Below are positions 1-6,689 of a DNA stretch of 6,956 nucleotides, piece by piece; positions within the stretch are counted from its first letter, which is position 1; each line of letters begins with the position of its first letter. Made by a program: the position numbers and the translations under genes. The stretch is taken from the NCBI GenBank assembly GCA_020846515.1, contig JADLDX010000613.1, forward strand, positions 1-6,956, given 5' to 3'. This DNA is from Pirellulaceae bacterium (GTDB lineage: Bacteria > Planctomycetota > Planctomycetia > Pirellulales > Pirellulaceae). The notes below the pieces were generated by a model. The model made no database searches. It was not told the origin of the DNA and saw only the letters and a list, made by a program, of their open reading frames with translations.

Positions 1-630
1 GAACAAATCGGCCCTTGGCAGGATCTGGAGTTGGCAGCCGAAGAGCTTTTGTCGGAAGTGCCCGAAGCCGAAAGACAACGGTACCTTGTACAAGGTGGTC
101 ATCTGTTCGTTGGCGCCCATCAACCCAAACCTGATTCACCAGCCATTGGTGACCTGCGCATTGGCTTTCGCGCGGTTGACCCCGCCAAGGTCAGTCTGCT
201 AGGTCAACTGCAAGTCGATCACCTGGTGGCCTATCGCACCAGCAATGGCGAAGAGATTGCCAGTGTCGAGGATGGCGAAAAGAGCGCTGCGCAGATGTTT
301 GATTCGCTGCGAATGCAGAACAGTACCTTGGCGTGGCTCCTCCGCGGAGCCGGTTGGGTATTGGCTTGCGTGGGCTTTGGCCTGATCGCTGGCCCCATTT
401 CGACCTTGGCCAGCGTGATTCCCTTTTTGGGACGCATCACCGGTGCCGCCACATTTTTTGTAGCGGTGATTCTCGGGAGCGTCGTGGCGTTGACTGCGAT
501 TGGCGTGGCGTGGGTGGCCGTGCGACCGCTGTGGGCTATCGGCTTGTTCGCGATCGCAGGCGGCGGATTGTACCTACTCATGCGTCGCCCCAAACCCCAG
601 TCACCACCCATGGCCACGCTCGTCGAATAA
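1..630 (+). CDS. TMEM43 (LUMA)-family membrane protein, 3' part only
   Basis: The reading frame is open from the first base, so the gene starts upstream of the window; 209 codons and a TAA stop are visible. A TTG at 31 is in frame but has no reason to be the start. Seen: a soluble part with IGDLRIGF (about visible residues 49-56), then a Y-x-T-x-x-G-E segment and NSTLAWLLRG (107-116). Three hydrophobic stretches follow at about 111-131, 148-172 and 175-194, the last ending in a basic MRRPK. The GDLR-[IV]-x-F motif, the N-x-T-x-x-W-x-x-R-x-x-G motif and the P-F-L-G (141-144) and V-R-P-L (174-177) turns match the C-terminal half of TMEM43 proteins. In animals TMEM43 is an inner nuclear membrane/ER protein; the bacterial homologues have no firmly known function. 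A membrane location is likely, with the region before the three helices on one face. It converges with the minus-strand gene downstream. Family assignment is fairly sure; function is unknown. Confidence 0.85.
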   Translation, partial: EQIGPWQDLELAAEELLSEVPEAERQRYLVQGGHLFVGAHQPKPDSPAIGDLRIGFRAVDPAKVSLLGQLQVDHLVAYRTSNGEEIASVEDGEKSAAQMFDSLRMQNSTLAWLLRGAGWVLACVGFGLIAGPISTLASVIPFLGRITGAATFFVAVILGSVVALTAIGVAWVAVRPLWAIGLFAIAGGGLYLLMRRPKPQSPPMATLVE

Positions 631-642
631 TATGGGCGAATC

Positions 643-698
643 CTGTGGGCGAATCGCTCCGCGACTCGCTTCTGTGGGCGAATCGCTCCGCGACTCGC
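643..698 (-). repeat. Two tandem REP-like palindromes (27-bp exact direct repeat, period 29)
   Basis: Two identical 27-base copies lie at 643-669 and 672-698, separated by 2 bases. Each has a flank CTGTGG, then arms GCGAATCGC and GCGACTCGC around a TCC loop. The arms carry one mismatch (A opposite C). Read on the minus strand this becomes a G-T (G-U in RNA) wobble around a GGA loop, so the minus-strand RNA hairpin is fully paired. A partial copy of the left edge (GGGCGAATC, 634-642) precedes them. They start just after the stop of the TMEM43-family gene. Confidence 0.85.
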
Positions 699-751
699 AC
701 TTTCCCCGAATCACCAAAGCCGCATCCCCAAACAAAGAATGTCTCGCCAGA

Positions 752-770
752 GCGAATCGCGGAGCGAGTC
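752..770 (+). repeat. Degenerate REP-like palindrome
   Basis: Arm GCGAATCGC (752-760), GGA loop (761-763) and a diverged second arm GCGAGTC (764-770). It belongs to the same family as the copies at 643-698 and 792-818, but pairing is poorer and the CTAC flank is missing; CTTTTAAAA follows instead. Likely a decayed copy. Confidence 0.6.
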
Positions 771-791
771 CTTTTAAAAACGGAAGAGAAG

Positions 792-830
792 ACGAGTCGC
801 GGAGCGATTCGTCTACAGGAGTCGCCTACA
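792..830 (+). repeat. REP-like palindrome with CTAC flank plus half copy
   Basis: Arms ACGAGTCGC (792-800) and GCGATTCGT (804-812) surround a GGA loop; the only non-Watson-Crick pair is a G-T wobble. The arm is followed by CTACAG (813-818), so on the opposite strand the palindrome is preceded by GTAG. Directly after it, 820-830 reads AGTCGCCTACA, a half copy of the same unit (end of an arm plus CTAC). It is oriented opposite to the tandem pair at 643-698, so this gap holds both orientations. Confidence 0.75.
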
Positions 831-838
831 AACGAAAA

Positions 839-864
839 TGGCCCAGCGAACAATCGCTGGGCCA
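839..864 (-). terminator. Probable intrinsic terminator of the minus-strand CXXC-protein gene
   Basis: A perfect 11-bp stem is formed by TGGCCCAGCGA (839-849) and TCGCTGGGCCA (854-864) with a 4-base loop ACAA. Read on the minus strand it is followed by TTTTCGTTT (838 down to 830), a T-rich tail. It lies 46 bases past the stop of the minus-strand gene. On the + strand no T-run follows, so it suits minus-strand transcription best, though it may also slow read-through from the TMEM43-family gene. Confidence 0.75.
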
Positions 865-899
865 CATTACGCCGAAGCGTGATATTTGAATCAAACGCG

Positions 900-916
900 A
901 ACTAGTCAGACTAGTT
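900..916. repeat. Short perfect inverted repeat over a stop codon
   Basis: AACTAGT (900-906) and ACTAGTT (910-916) are perfect 7-bp arms around CAG. The repeat covers the end of the minus-strand gene. Because of the symmetry, that gene has two in-frame TAG stops, at 911-913 and 902-904. A function beyond a double stop is not evident. Confidence 0.5.
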
Positions 917-1474
917 AACGCTCTTTTCGATGTCCTTGAGAACCGAGCTGGCATCCAGGTCCTTCGCCTTAGCGAATGCGTGGTTGGCAGTTACTTTGCC
1001 TTCTTTGGCAATCAGAATGGTCACATCAGCTTTGGCATTGATGCCGTAATCTTCAGGACCATTTTCGAATTCATTAGGAACTACGAATGGCACGAGTTCG
1101 ACTTTAGCGGTCGAGCACAGCTTCTTGGCGGCATCAGCAGCGGCGTCTTTGCTTTCACCCAGGTAATTCACGAAAGCGGTCAGTTGCTTGTCGCTGTTCT
1201 TGGCTAGGGCAGCGTCCAGTTGCTTGACGAAGCTCACAACCTTCTCGTCGGATGAACGAGTAAAGATCATGACTTGTGGTCGTGAACCGTTCTTGCAGCG
1301 ATAGCACAGTTGCTTGCCGACGGTCACGCCGTCCTTTTCTGCGCCAGCCAGCTTGGTAACGTCGAATGGACCGATGCCTTCGCCGACCTTCAAGCCGCTC
1401 TTGATGTCTTCGGCGATCGACCAACTTGCCAGGCTCAACATCGCAATTGCCAGAGCTAAGATCTTCAACTTCAT
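911..1474 (-). CDS. Secreted CXXC protein, possibly thioredoxin-like
   Basis: 187 residues. The start at 1474 is chosen because AAGGAG lies 6 bases upstream and the protein then begins with a typical signal peptide: MKLK, a hydrophobic core to about residue 19, and a likely cleavage after Ala21 (SIA before EDI). The frame is open for 96 more codons upstream, but that part has no signal peptide character and crosses the promoter region. Seen in the mature part: a K-V-G-x-x-I-G-P-F-D-V segment near residues 29-39, a CYRC motif at 57-60, then alternating strand and helix segments (QVMIFTR 67-73; a helix rich in Lys and Ala 76-95; VELVPFVV 125-132) and a strand-turn-strand VTILIAKEGKV at 151-161. 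The order CXXC, helices, then a late hydrophobic strand followed by G-K-V recalls thioredoxin or peroxiredoxin folds, but the usual WCxxC context and the cis-Pro loop are not clear. The role may be periplasmic thiol redox; it could instead bind a metal through CYRC. Gene call is strong, function weak. It is divergent from the cytochrome gene. Confidence 0.85.
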   Translation of the reverse strand: MKLKILALAIAMLSLASWSIAEDIKSGLKVGEGIGPFDVTKLAGAEKDGVTVGKQLCYRCKNGSRPQVMIFTRSSDEKVVSFVKQLDAALAKNSDKQLTAFVNYLGESKDAAADAAKKLCSTAKVELVPFVVPNEFENGPEDYGINAKADVTILIAKEGKVTANHAFAKAKDLDASSVLKDIEKSVN

Positions 1475-1760
1475 CGCAAACTCCTTAAACGTGGAAACAA
1501 AACATACCCAATGGTCTACAGTTTGTACCGAAGACCTCTTTGATTGGGGGCAGCGGCACGCTGTCACACTTGCGTATAATATTAAGCGCCCACACCTCTG
1601 AGGGAAGACACCTTGCTGATTTCTGACCAATTGAATTTCCAGGCCTTTGCCCAGCTTCTCAGGCGATTCCTGGCTCAATTCATGAAAAAAGCTTTGTTTT
1701 TCCAAGGGAAAACGCACGGAATGCCAGTGAGATTTCAATTTTCCTGTAAGGTCTTTACGC
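1475..1760. other. Divergent intergenic region with presumed promoters
   Basis: This gap of 286 bases must hold the start signals of both the minus-strand CXXC gene and the + strand propeller-cytochrome gene. A perfect TATAAT is present on the + strand at 1575-1580, but no good -35 hexamer stands 16-18 bases before it (TTGATT at 1540-1545 is 29 bases away). The same A+T-rich spot reads TATTATA on the minus strand. If either is a -10 box, the transcripts would carry leaders of roughly 100-180 bases. For the + gene, TAAGG at 1747-1751 lies 9 bases before the ATG at 1761 and is its likely ribosome binding site. No convincing RNA gene or operator is seen. Confidence 0.4.
1481..1486 (-). promoter_or_regulatory. 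Ribosome binding site of the CXXC-protein gene
   Basis: AAGGAG on the minus strand, 6 bases before the ATG at 1474. It decides the start against the longer upstream frame. Confidence 0.8.
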
Positions 1761-3590
1761 ATGCGAAGAACTCAGTGGTTCACGATATTTTCATACTTTG
1801 TGCTTTGCTTTTCCATGCATTGCTACCAAAGCAACTCTGCTGAACCGACTCGGATTCCCAGTGGCGAATCGTCGCTCAGCGGCTTTCGCGGACCGGTTGA
1901 TGTCGCTCTGACTCGCAACGGTCGCTACTTGCTATCAATCAATCAACTCAGTGACAGCGTATCGTTGATCGATGTTGCCTCACGAAACGTTGTCAGCGAA
2001 TACCAACTGTCCAAACGGCCCACTTCGCTGACGTTGATCGACGATCAATCGGCGCTGATCAGTTGTTCCACTGCGGGCGTTATTGAACTGATTCACTTTG
2101 ATCAAGCGGGCATTCGCGCGCAGCAGAAGTACCATGTGGGCTTCGAACCAGTGGGACTGGCCGTGGATGTGGCACGTGGCCGCGCGTTCGTAGGGCTGGC
2201 AGCAGCCAGCGCGGTGGCCGAGCTCGATTTGACTTCCGGCACCATTGCTCGACGCATCGAAGTTGGATCTTGGCCCCGCTATGTCACTCTATCACTTGAC
2301 GGAACGCGCCTGGCTGTGGGTTGTAGCGGCGACAGCAAGGTGTATGTCATCGATGCCACCAAGGGCGAAGTCCTATACGACGAGCCGCTCAGCGGCGCCA
2401 TCAACATGGGACACATGCAAGTCTCACGCGATGGAAAATACGCTTACTTGCCCTGGATGATTTATCGCACCAATCCCATTAACGTTCGCAACATTCAATT
2501 AGGTTGGGTACTGGCCAGCCGTATCGCGCGCGTACGTCTGGATGGCCCTTCCTATCGCGAAGCCATTTCACTGGATGTACCGCGCTTGGCCATTGCTGAT
2601 CCGCATGGCCTGGCTATCACGCCCAACGAACATCGATTGGCGGTCACCGCATCTGGTACGCATGAACTACTGGTCTATCGCTTGCAAGACCTGCCATTCG
2701 AAGGCGCTGGCGGACCAGGTGACTTAATCGATAGACGACTTTTGGCCGATCGCGACATGTTCTATCGCATCGAACTGGGCGGACGGCCGATGGGTCTGGC
2801 CTTGGCCGATGACAATCGAACCGCGTACATCGCCAACTACCTGCAAGACGCGATCCAAGTGGTCGACATTGAGACCAAGGAAGTGGGTCCTCCGATATTG
2901 CTCGGCAAGATACCACCACGCACCGTGGCTCATCGCGGCATGGAGATTTTTTATGATGGTCGTCGAAGCCTGGACCAGTGGTATAGTTGCCACACTTGTC
3001 ACTACAACGGTGGCATCAATTCCAAGGCCATGGATACAGAAAACGATGGCAGTATCAACACGTTCAAGACAGTCTTGCCGCTGGAGAAGTTGCAGCAAAC
3101 GAAACCTTGGACATGGCATGGCTGGCAAGAAGATATCGACAATGCCATGGTGCGGTCGTTCACCAAGACCATGCAAGGCCCAGACATCAGCCCTGAGGAT
3201 GTACGAACACTACTGACGTATCTCGACACGCTGGAGATACCGCCCAGTCCCCATCGCCTGCCGGACGGGGGTCTAACACCAGCGGCCGCGCGCGGCCAGC
3301 AAGTTTTTCAGAGTGAGAAGGCTGGTTGTGCTCGCTGTCACTCTGGACCGCTGTTTACCGACGGCCAAGTTCATGATGTTGGGCTGGGAGGCGAAAAGGA
3401 TCGGTATAAAGGCTACAATACGCCGATGCTAGTTGGCCTGTACCGCAAAGTTCGGTTCCTGCACGATGGGCGTACCAAGTCGCTTGAGCAATTGCTGACC
3501 GACCACCATGCGCCTGAAAACGTTACAGGCGCCGGTGCGCTGACAGAAGCTGAGCGAGCAGACCTCATCGAGTATTTGAAATCTCTTTAA
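1761..3590 (+). CDS. Secreted beta-propeller / di-haem cytochrome c peroxidase-like protein
   Basis: 609 residues; ATG at 1761 with TAAGG 9 bases upstream. The N-terminus MRRTQWF plus a hydrophobic stretch to about residue 19 is a signal peptide, likely cut after Ala27 (NSA before EPT). Residues about 40-375 show repeated blades: a G-x-P-x-x-[VL]-A/T-[LV] strand, a D-G/N-x-x-x-[LAY] strand, then an [IV]-x-[VL]-[IV]-D strand (for example 44-71, 129-156, 170-198, 341-370), as in YncE/YVTN or lactonase-type propellers. Residues about 388-609 form a cytochrome part: haem c sites CHTCH (410-414) and CARCH (523-527), and the family motif FLHDGR-x-x-S-LEQLL (566-579). The context N-T-P-M-L-x-G-L (553-560) offers Met556 as a possible distal ligand. 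This is the bacterial di-haem cytochrome c peroxidase/MauG superfamily, which reduces peroxide or oxidises proteins and small molecules in the periplasm. The propeller may bind a substrate or partner protein. Whether it is a peroxidase is not shown. It ends inside a 12-bp tandem duplication. Confidence 0.88.
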   Translation: MRRTQWFTIFSYFVLCFSMHCYQSNSAEPTRIPSGESSLSGFRGPVDVALTRNGRYLLSINQLSDSVSLIDVASRNVVSEYQLSKRPTSLTLIDDQSALISCSTAGVIELIHFDQAGIRAQQKYHVGFEPVGLAVDVARGRAFVGLAAASAVAELDLTSGTIARRIEVGSWPRYVTLSLDGTRLAVGCSGDSKVYVIDATKGEVLYDEPLSGAINMGHMQVSRDGKYAYLPWMIYRTNPINVRNIQLGWVLASRIARVRLDGPSYREAISLDVPRLAIADPHGLAITPNEHRLAVTASGTHELLVYRLQDLPFEGAGGPGDLIDRRLLADRDMFYRIELGGRPMGLALADDNRTAYIANYLQDAIQVVDIETKEVGPPILLGKIPPRTVAHRGMEIFYDGRRSLDQWYSCHTCHYNGGINSKAMDTENDGSINTFKTVLPLEKLQQTKPWTWHGWQEDIDNAMVRSFTKTMQGPDISPEDVRTLLTYLDTLEIPPSPHRLPDGGLTPAAARGQQVFQSEKAGCARCHSGPLFTDGQVHDVGLGGEKDRYKGYNTPMLVGLYRKVRFLHDGRTKSLEQLLTDHHAPENVTGAGALTEAERADLIEYLKSL

Positions 3591-3607
3591 TTGATTCTTT
3601 AATTGAT
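3584..3607. repeat. 12-bp exact tandem duplication across a stop codon
   Basis: TCTTTAATTGAT occurs at 3584-3595 and again directly at 3596-3607. The first copy contains the TAA stop (3588-3590) of the propeller-cytochrome gene. It looks like a replication-slippage duplication; the second copy is outside the coding frame and does not change the protein. Confidence 0.8.
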
Positions 3608-3686
3608 ATGGAACGGTCAGCGCAGGTCTGTGGCCCATAGCGCTAAAGATCGTAACGTGACTTAATTCCATTTGGACTTACAGCCT

Positions 3687-4583
3687 ATGCCCAGGTCAAT
3701 CGCTGCGCCGAATAAGTTGTTGCCGCCCGATCTGTTGGCCCGACTGGAGCGACTGGAATTGGTCAGCCGCAAGATTTTTCGCGGCCGGCTCAAGGGCGAG
3801 CGTAAGAGTCGTCGCAAAGGGCAAAGCGTCGAGTTCGCTGACTTTCGTAGTTACGTACCTGGCGATGATTTGCGATTCGTCGACTGGAACCTGTATGCGC
3901 GACTGGACAAACTCTTTCTAAAACTGTTTCTGGAAGAAGAAGATCTGCATGTCTTCTTCTTGGTTGACTCCAGCCCTTCGATGGACTTTGGAGAACCGTC
4001 CAAATTTTACTTCGCCAAACAGATCGCCTGCGCCTTGGGTTTCGTCGGCATGTGCCGCGGTGATCGTGTGAAGATTGAGTTCCTCGGAGCGGAAAACAAA
4101 ACCAGTCCCATCCTGCGTGGACGCAGCCAACTCTGGCGCATGCTAGATTTCGTTGAATCGGTTGAGCCGACGGAGCTGTTCACGTTGACCGACAGTGTGA
4201 AACGCTTTTGCCTTCGCAACTCGGGCCGAGGCATTGTGGTGCTGCTGAGCGATTTGATGGATAAACGCGGCTATGAACCGGCCCTGCGTATGTTGGTTGG
4301 TCAACAGATGGATATCTTCGTCATGCACATCCTCAGCCCTGAGGAAATGGATCCCGACTTAAAGGGCGACCTGAAACTGGTCGACTGTGAAGATGACGAC
4401 GAAGCGGAAATCTCGGTCAGCAATCATTTGATCAAAAAGTACAAAGCGACTCTGGCGGCCTTTGTCGATCAGGCCCGGCGATACTGTTCGCAGCGAGGCA
4501 TGACGTATATGCTCACCCGCAGCGATCAGGGGGCTGAGGTGTTCGTAGGACAGTATCTGCGTGAACGAGGGCTGGTACGATGA
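3687..4583 (+). CDS. DUF58 domain protein (MoxR-associated, vWA-like)
   Basis: 298 residues from ATG 3687. A TTG at 3672 would add five residues (MDLQP); neither start has a strong ribosome binding site, and ATG is preferred. The family core is clear: G-x-x-K-S-R-R-K-G-Q-S-V-E-F-A-D-F-R at about 37-54, YVPGDDLRFVDWNLYAR at 56-72, then K-L-F-L-K-L-F-x-E-E-E. A von Willebrand A-like part follows, with a metal-site motif DSSPS at 94-98 and a later strand-Asp IVVLLSDLMD (183-192). There is no signal peptide or membrane helix, so it is probably cytoplasmic or held at the membrane by its partner. DUF58 proteins usually sit beside a MoxR AAA+ ATPase and vWA membrane proteins, and are thought to take part in chaperone-like assembly or activation of partners. 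The stop overlaps the start of the next gene by 4 bases (ATGA), indicating translational coupling. No MoxR gene precedes it here; the upstream neighbour is the cytochrome gene, 96 bases away. Confidence 0.92.
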   Translation: MPRSIAAPNKLLPPDLLARLERLELVSRKIFRGRLKGERKSRRKGQSVEFADFRSYVPGDDLRFVDWNLYARLDKLFLKLFLEEEDLHVFFLVDSSPSMDFGEPSKFYFAKQIACALGFVGMCRGDRVKIEFLGAENKTSPILRGRSQLWRMLDFVESVEPTELFTLTDSVKRFCLRNSGRGIVVLLSDLMDKRGYEPALRMLVGQQMDIFVMHILSPEEMDPDLKGDLKLVDCEDDDEAEISVSNHLIKKYKATLAAFVDQARRYCSQRGMTYMLTRSDQGAEVFVGQYLRERGLVR

Positions 4584-6553
4584 ACCTCATTCCCATGCTT
4601 GCTTGGTGGCAGTGGCTGATCATGGTGGCCGTGCCTCCGCTGATCGTTATGTTGTATTTTCTCAAACTGCGGCGGCAACCGGTTCAGGTCCCTAGCACCT
4701 ATCTCTGGAAACGCACAGTCGAAGATTTACATGTCAACAGTATATGGCAGCGACTACGCAAGAACCTACTTTTACTGTTGCAGTTGATCGCCGCTGGGCT
4801 GTTGATTCTGGCCTGCCTGCGTCCGGGTTTCTCTGGTACGACTACCTTGGGCAATCGATCCGTTTTCTTGATCGATAACTCCGCCAGTATGCAAGCCACG
4901 GATATCAAGGGCTCGCGTTTGCGCGCGGCCAAAGATAAAGTGCTCCAGATGATCGACGCGATGAATAGCAAAGACGCGGCCATGGTCATCGCCTTTTCCA
5001 ACGTGGCCGATGTCCGACAGGGCTTCAGCAGCGATCGTCGCCGTCTACGCGACGCCGTGGAATCCATACAACCCACCAATCGCACCACGGATCTAAACGA
5101 AGCTCTACGCGCTGCCGCGGGCTTGGCCAACCCTGGACGAACCAGCCAACTGGATGATTTAGGCGACATCCAAGTCGCTGAAGCCATGCCCGCCACACTG
5201 TACGTCGTCAGTGACGGCGGCTTTGTACCGCCGCCCTTTCAAATGGGCAATTTGAGTCCCAAGTTTATTCCGATCGGTTCCAAGTCGGTCAACAATGTGG
5301 CCATCTTAGCCTTCACGGCCGAACGCAATCTCGAAAAACCCGAACAGGTTGAAGCGTTTGCCCGCGTGAGAAACTTTGGCGACTCGCCAGTGACCGTTAC
5401 GGCCAGTCTGACACTCAATGAACAATTGGTGGATGCCAGTGAGGTCAAGCTGGAAGCCAATGGCGAGAGCGGTGCCACGTTTCAACTGAAGGATGTGACC
5501 GAGGGTCGATTGAAGATCGAATTGGAGCTCACCGACGACTTCTCGATCGACAATATTGCCTACGCAGGCTTGGACCCTCCACGACAATTGCAAGTGGTGC
5601 TGGCCACACCCGGTAACACGCCGCTGGAAACAGCCCTTAATACGCCGCAAGCCCAGTCGGTGGCCACGATCACCACAGTGTCGCCCGATTCACTCGAGTC
5701 GCCCGACGTGCAGCAGATGGCCGCCTCTGGAAAAATCGATCTGTTCATTTACGACCGTTGCGCTCCCAAGGCGATGCCACTGTCCAATACGCTGTTCATG
5801 GGCACGGTACCTCCGCTGGAAGGTTGGCAAGCCGCCCCGCCAGCTGGCCCGGTCTTTGTCATCGACATCAATCGCCAGCATCCGATCATGCAGTATGTCA
5901 ACTTGCGCAGCGTGCAAATTGTAGAAGGCACCATGTTGACGACACCGCCGGGTGCAACGCCTCTCCTGCGCAGCGACGGGGGCGTCTTAATGGCTATTGC
6001 ACCGCGTGATGCGTTTCAGGATGCCGTGCTGGGCATGGGACTATTGCGAGCCAATGCGGATGGAAGCGCGGCGCCCAATACCGATTGGTACAACAAACCC
6101 AGCTTTCCAGTCTTCCTGCTGAATAGCCTGGAGTACTTGGGCGGTTCGGTCACGACTTCCGGTTCCAAGACGGTTCAGCCGGGCGAACCAGCCGTCTTAT
6201 CGCTGGCCAGCCGTTTCGACAAAGTCAAAGTGATTACGCCCGACAAAAGCGACGTCCTTTTGGACCGTTCGGGCACGCCTCAATTGATCTTCAATCGAAC
6301 CGACGCTTTTGGTTTCTACCAAGTCGAGCCTACCGATGCGCAGCGCACCCTGCAACTGTTCACCGTCAATTTGTTCAGCGAACGCGAAAGCACGTTAACC
6401 ACACCCGAAGATATTATGCTCGGAGAGGAACAGATCAAAGCGGTCGCTTCCCAAGAGAGCGTGCGTCGCGAGTATTGGCGCTGGTTGCTCGCCTTGGCGC
6501 TGGTGGTGCTAACGGCAGAGTGGATCATGTATACGCGACGCATCGCCGTGTAG
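4580..6553 (+). CDS. BatA-like membrane protein with von Willebrand factor A domain
   Basis: 657 residues; ATG at 4580 overlaps the DUF58 stop, with GAGG 9 bases upstream. Seen: a membrane segment at about 9-28 followed by F-L-K-L-R-R, the P-x-S-x-x-L-W motif of the BatA N-terminal domain (38-43), and a second membrane segment at about 62-80 ending L-R-P. A vWA domain covers about 93-235, with complete metal-site elements: D-N-S-A-S (99-103), Thr169/170-Asp171, and VVSDGG (209-214). After it come a strand-rich CARDB-like or Ig-like part (about 238-330, with A-R-V-R-N-F-G at 261-267) and a Rossmann-like region (about 335-450, IDLFIYDRC at 386-394) similar to the amidotransferase-like middle part of related proteins. 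A C-terminal region has GFYQV (578-582) and F-T-V-N-L-F-S-E-R-E-S (594-604), then a last membrane helix at about 634-651 with a basic tail. The bulk between helices 2 and 3 should lie on the outer face of the inner membrane. It probably works with the DUF58 protein and a MoxR ATPase encoded elsewhere. The exact cellular task is unknown. Confidence 0.92.
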   Translation: MNLIPMLAWWQWLIMVAVPPLIVMLYFLKLRRQPVQVPSTYLWKRTVEDLHVNSIWQRLRKNLLLLLQLIAAGLLILACLRPGFSGTTTLGNRSVFLIDNSASMQATDIKGSRLRAAKDKVLQMIDAMNSKDAAMVIAFSNVADVRQGFSSDRRRLRDAVESIQPTNRTTDLNEALRAAAGLANPGRTSQLDDLGDIQVAEAMPATLYVVSDGGFVPPPFQMGNLSPKFIPIGSKSVNNVAILAFTAERNLEKPEQVEAFARVRNFGDSPVTVTASLTLNEQLVDASEVKLEANGESGATFQLKDVTEGRLKIELELTDDFSIDNIAYAGLDPPRQLQVVLATPGNTPLETALNTPQAQSVATITTVSPDSLESPDVQQMAASGKIDLFIYDRCAPKAMPLSNTLFMGTVPPLEGWQAAPPAGPVFVIDINRQHPIMQYVNLRSVQIVEGTMLTTPPGATPLLRSDGGVLMAIAPRDAFQDAVLGMGLLRANADGSAAPNTDWYNKPSFPVFLLNSLEYLGGSVTTSGSKTVQPGEPAVLSLASRFDKVKVITPDKSDVLLDRSGTPQLIFNRTDAFGFYQVEPTDAQRTLQLFTVNLFSERESTLTTPEDIMLGEEQIKAVASQESVRREYWRWLLALALVVLTAEWIMYTRRIAV

Positions 6554-6615
6554 CCGCTTGAGCGCCCCGAGCAAGTAACATATTCGTTTAACAGCAATAC
6601 CGTTCAACGAAGCAC

Positions 6616-6639
6616 GTAGCCGCGTCTCTCCGAGACGCG
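6616..6639 (+). repeat. REP-like hairpin, left member of inverted pair
   Basis: GTAG (6616-6619), one base, then perfect 8-bp arms CGCGTCTC (6621-6628) and GAGACGCG (6632-6639) around TCC. The GTAG 5' of a hairpin is the mark of REP sequences recognised by RAYT (TnpA-REP) transposases in other bacteria; no RAYT gene is in the window. Confidence 0.7.
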
Positions 6640-6664
6640 AGTCCTGAGCCTTTTGGTGAATTTC

Positions 6665-6689
6665 GCGAGTCTCGGAGAGACTCGCCTAC
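6665..6689 (-). repeat. REP-like hairpin, right member of inverted pair
   Basis: Perfect 9-bp arms GCGAGTCTC (6665-6673) and GAGACTCGC (6677-6685) around GGA, followed by CTAC (6686-6689), i.e. GTAG on the minus strand. It faces the left hairpin across a spacer of about 25 bases, giving a BIME-like arrangement. CGCGAGTC occurs on both sides of that spacer (6636-6643, 6664-6671). Confidence 0.7.

Noticed and set aside
643..698. Possible CRISPR array
   Set aside because: The repeats are separated by only 2 bases and are palindromes found in both orientations elsewhere; there are no spacers.
333..905. 190-codon open frame on the + strand
   Set aside because: It overlaps the TMEM43-family gene in another frame and runs through the REP-like repeats and the terminator hairpin; the product is Arg-rich and has no domain character.
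1554..1574. Sigma-54 type promoter (GGCACG ... TTGC)
   Set aside because: The gap between the GG and GC elements is several bases too long for a -24/-12 promoter.
1475..1762. Upstream extension of the minus-strand CXXC gene by 96 codons
   Set aside because: The extension crosses the promoter region and would bury a clear signal peptide; AAGGAG directly before the ATG at 1474 decides the start.
3603..3631. TTGATA as a -35 box for the DUF58 gene
   Set aside because: No -10-like hexamer lies at a fitting distance.
4699..5196. 165-codon open frame on the minus strand
   Set aside because: A shadow of the BatA-like gene, opposite a well-supported vWA domain.
6556..6575. Weak hairpin (CTTG ... 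CAAG) after the BatA-like stop as a terminator
   Set aside because: Only four base pairs before mismatches and no T-run follows.
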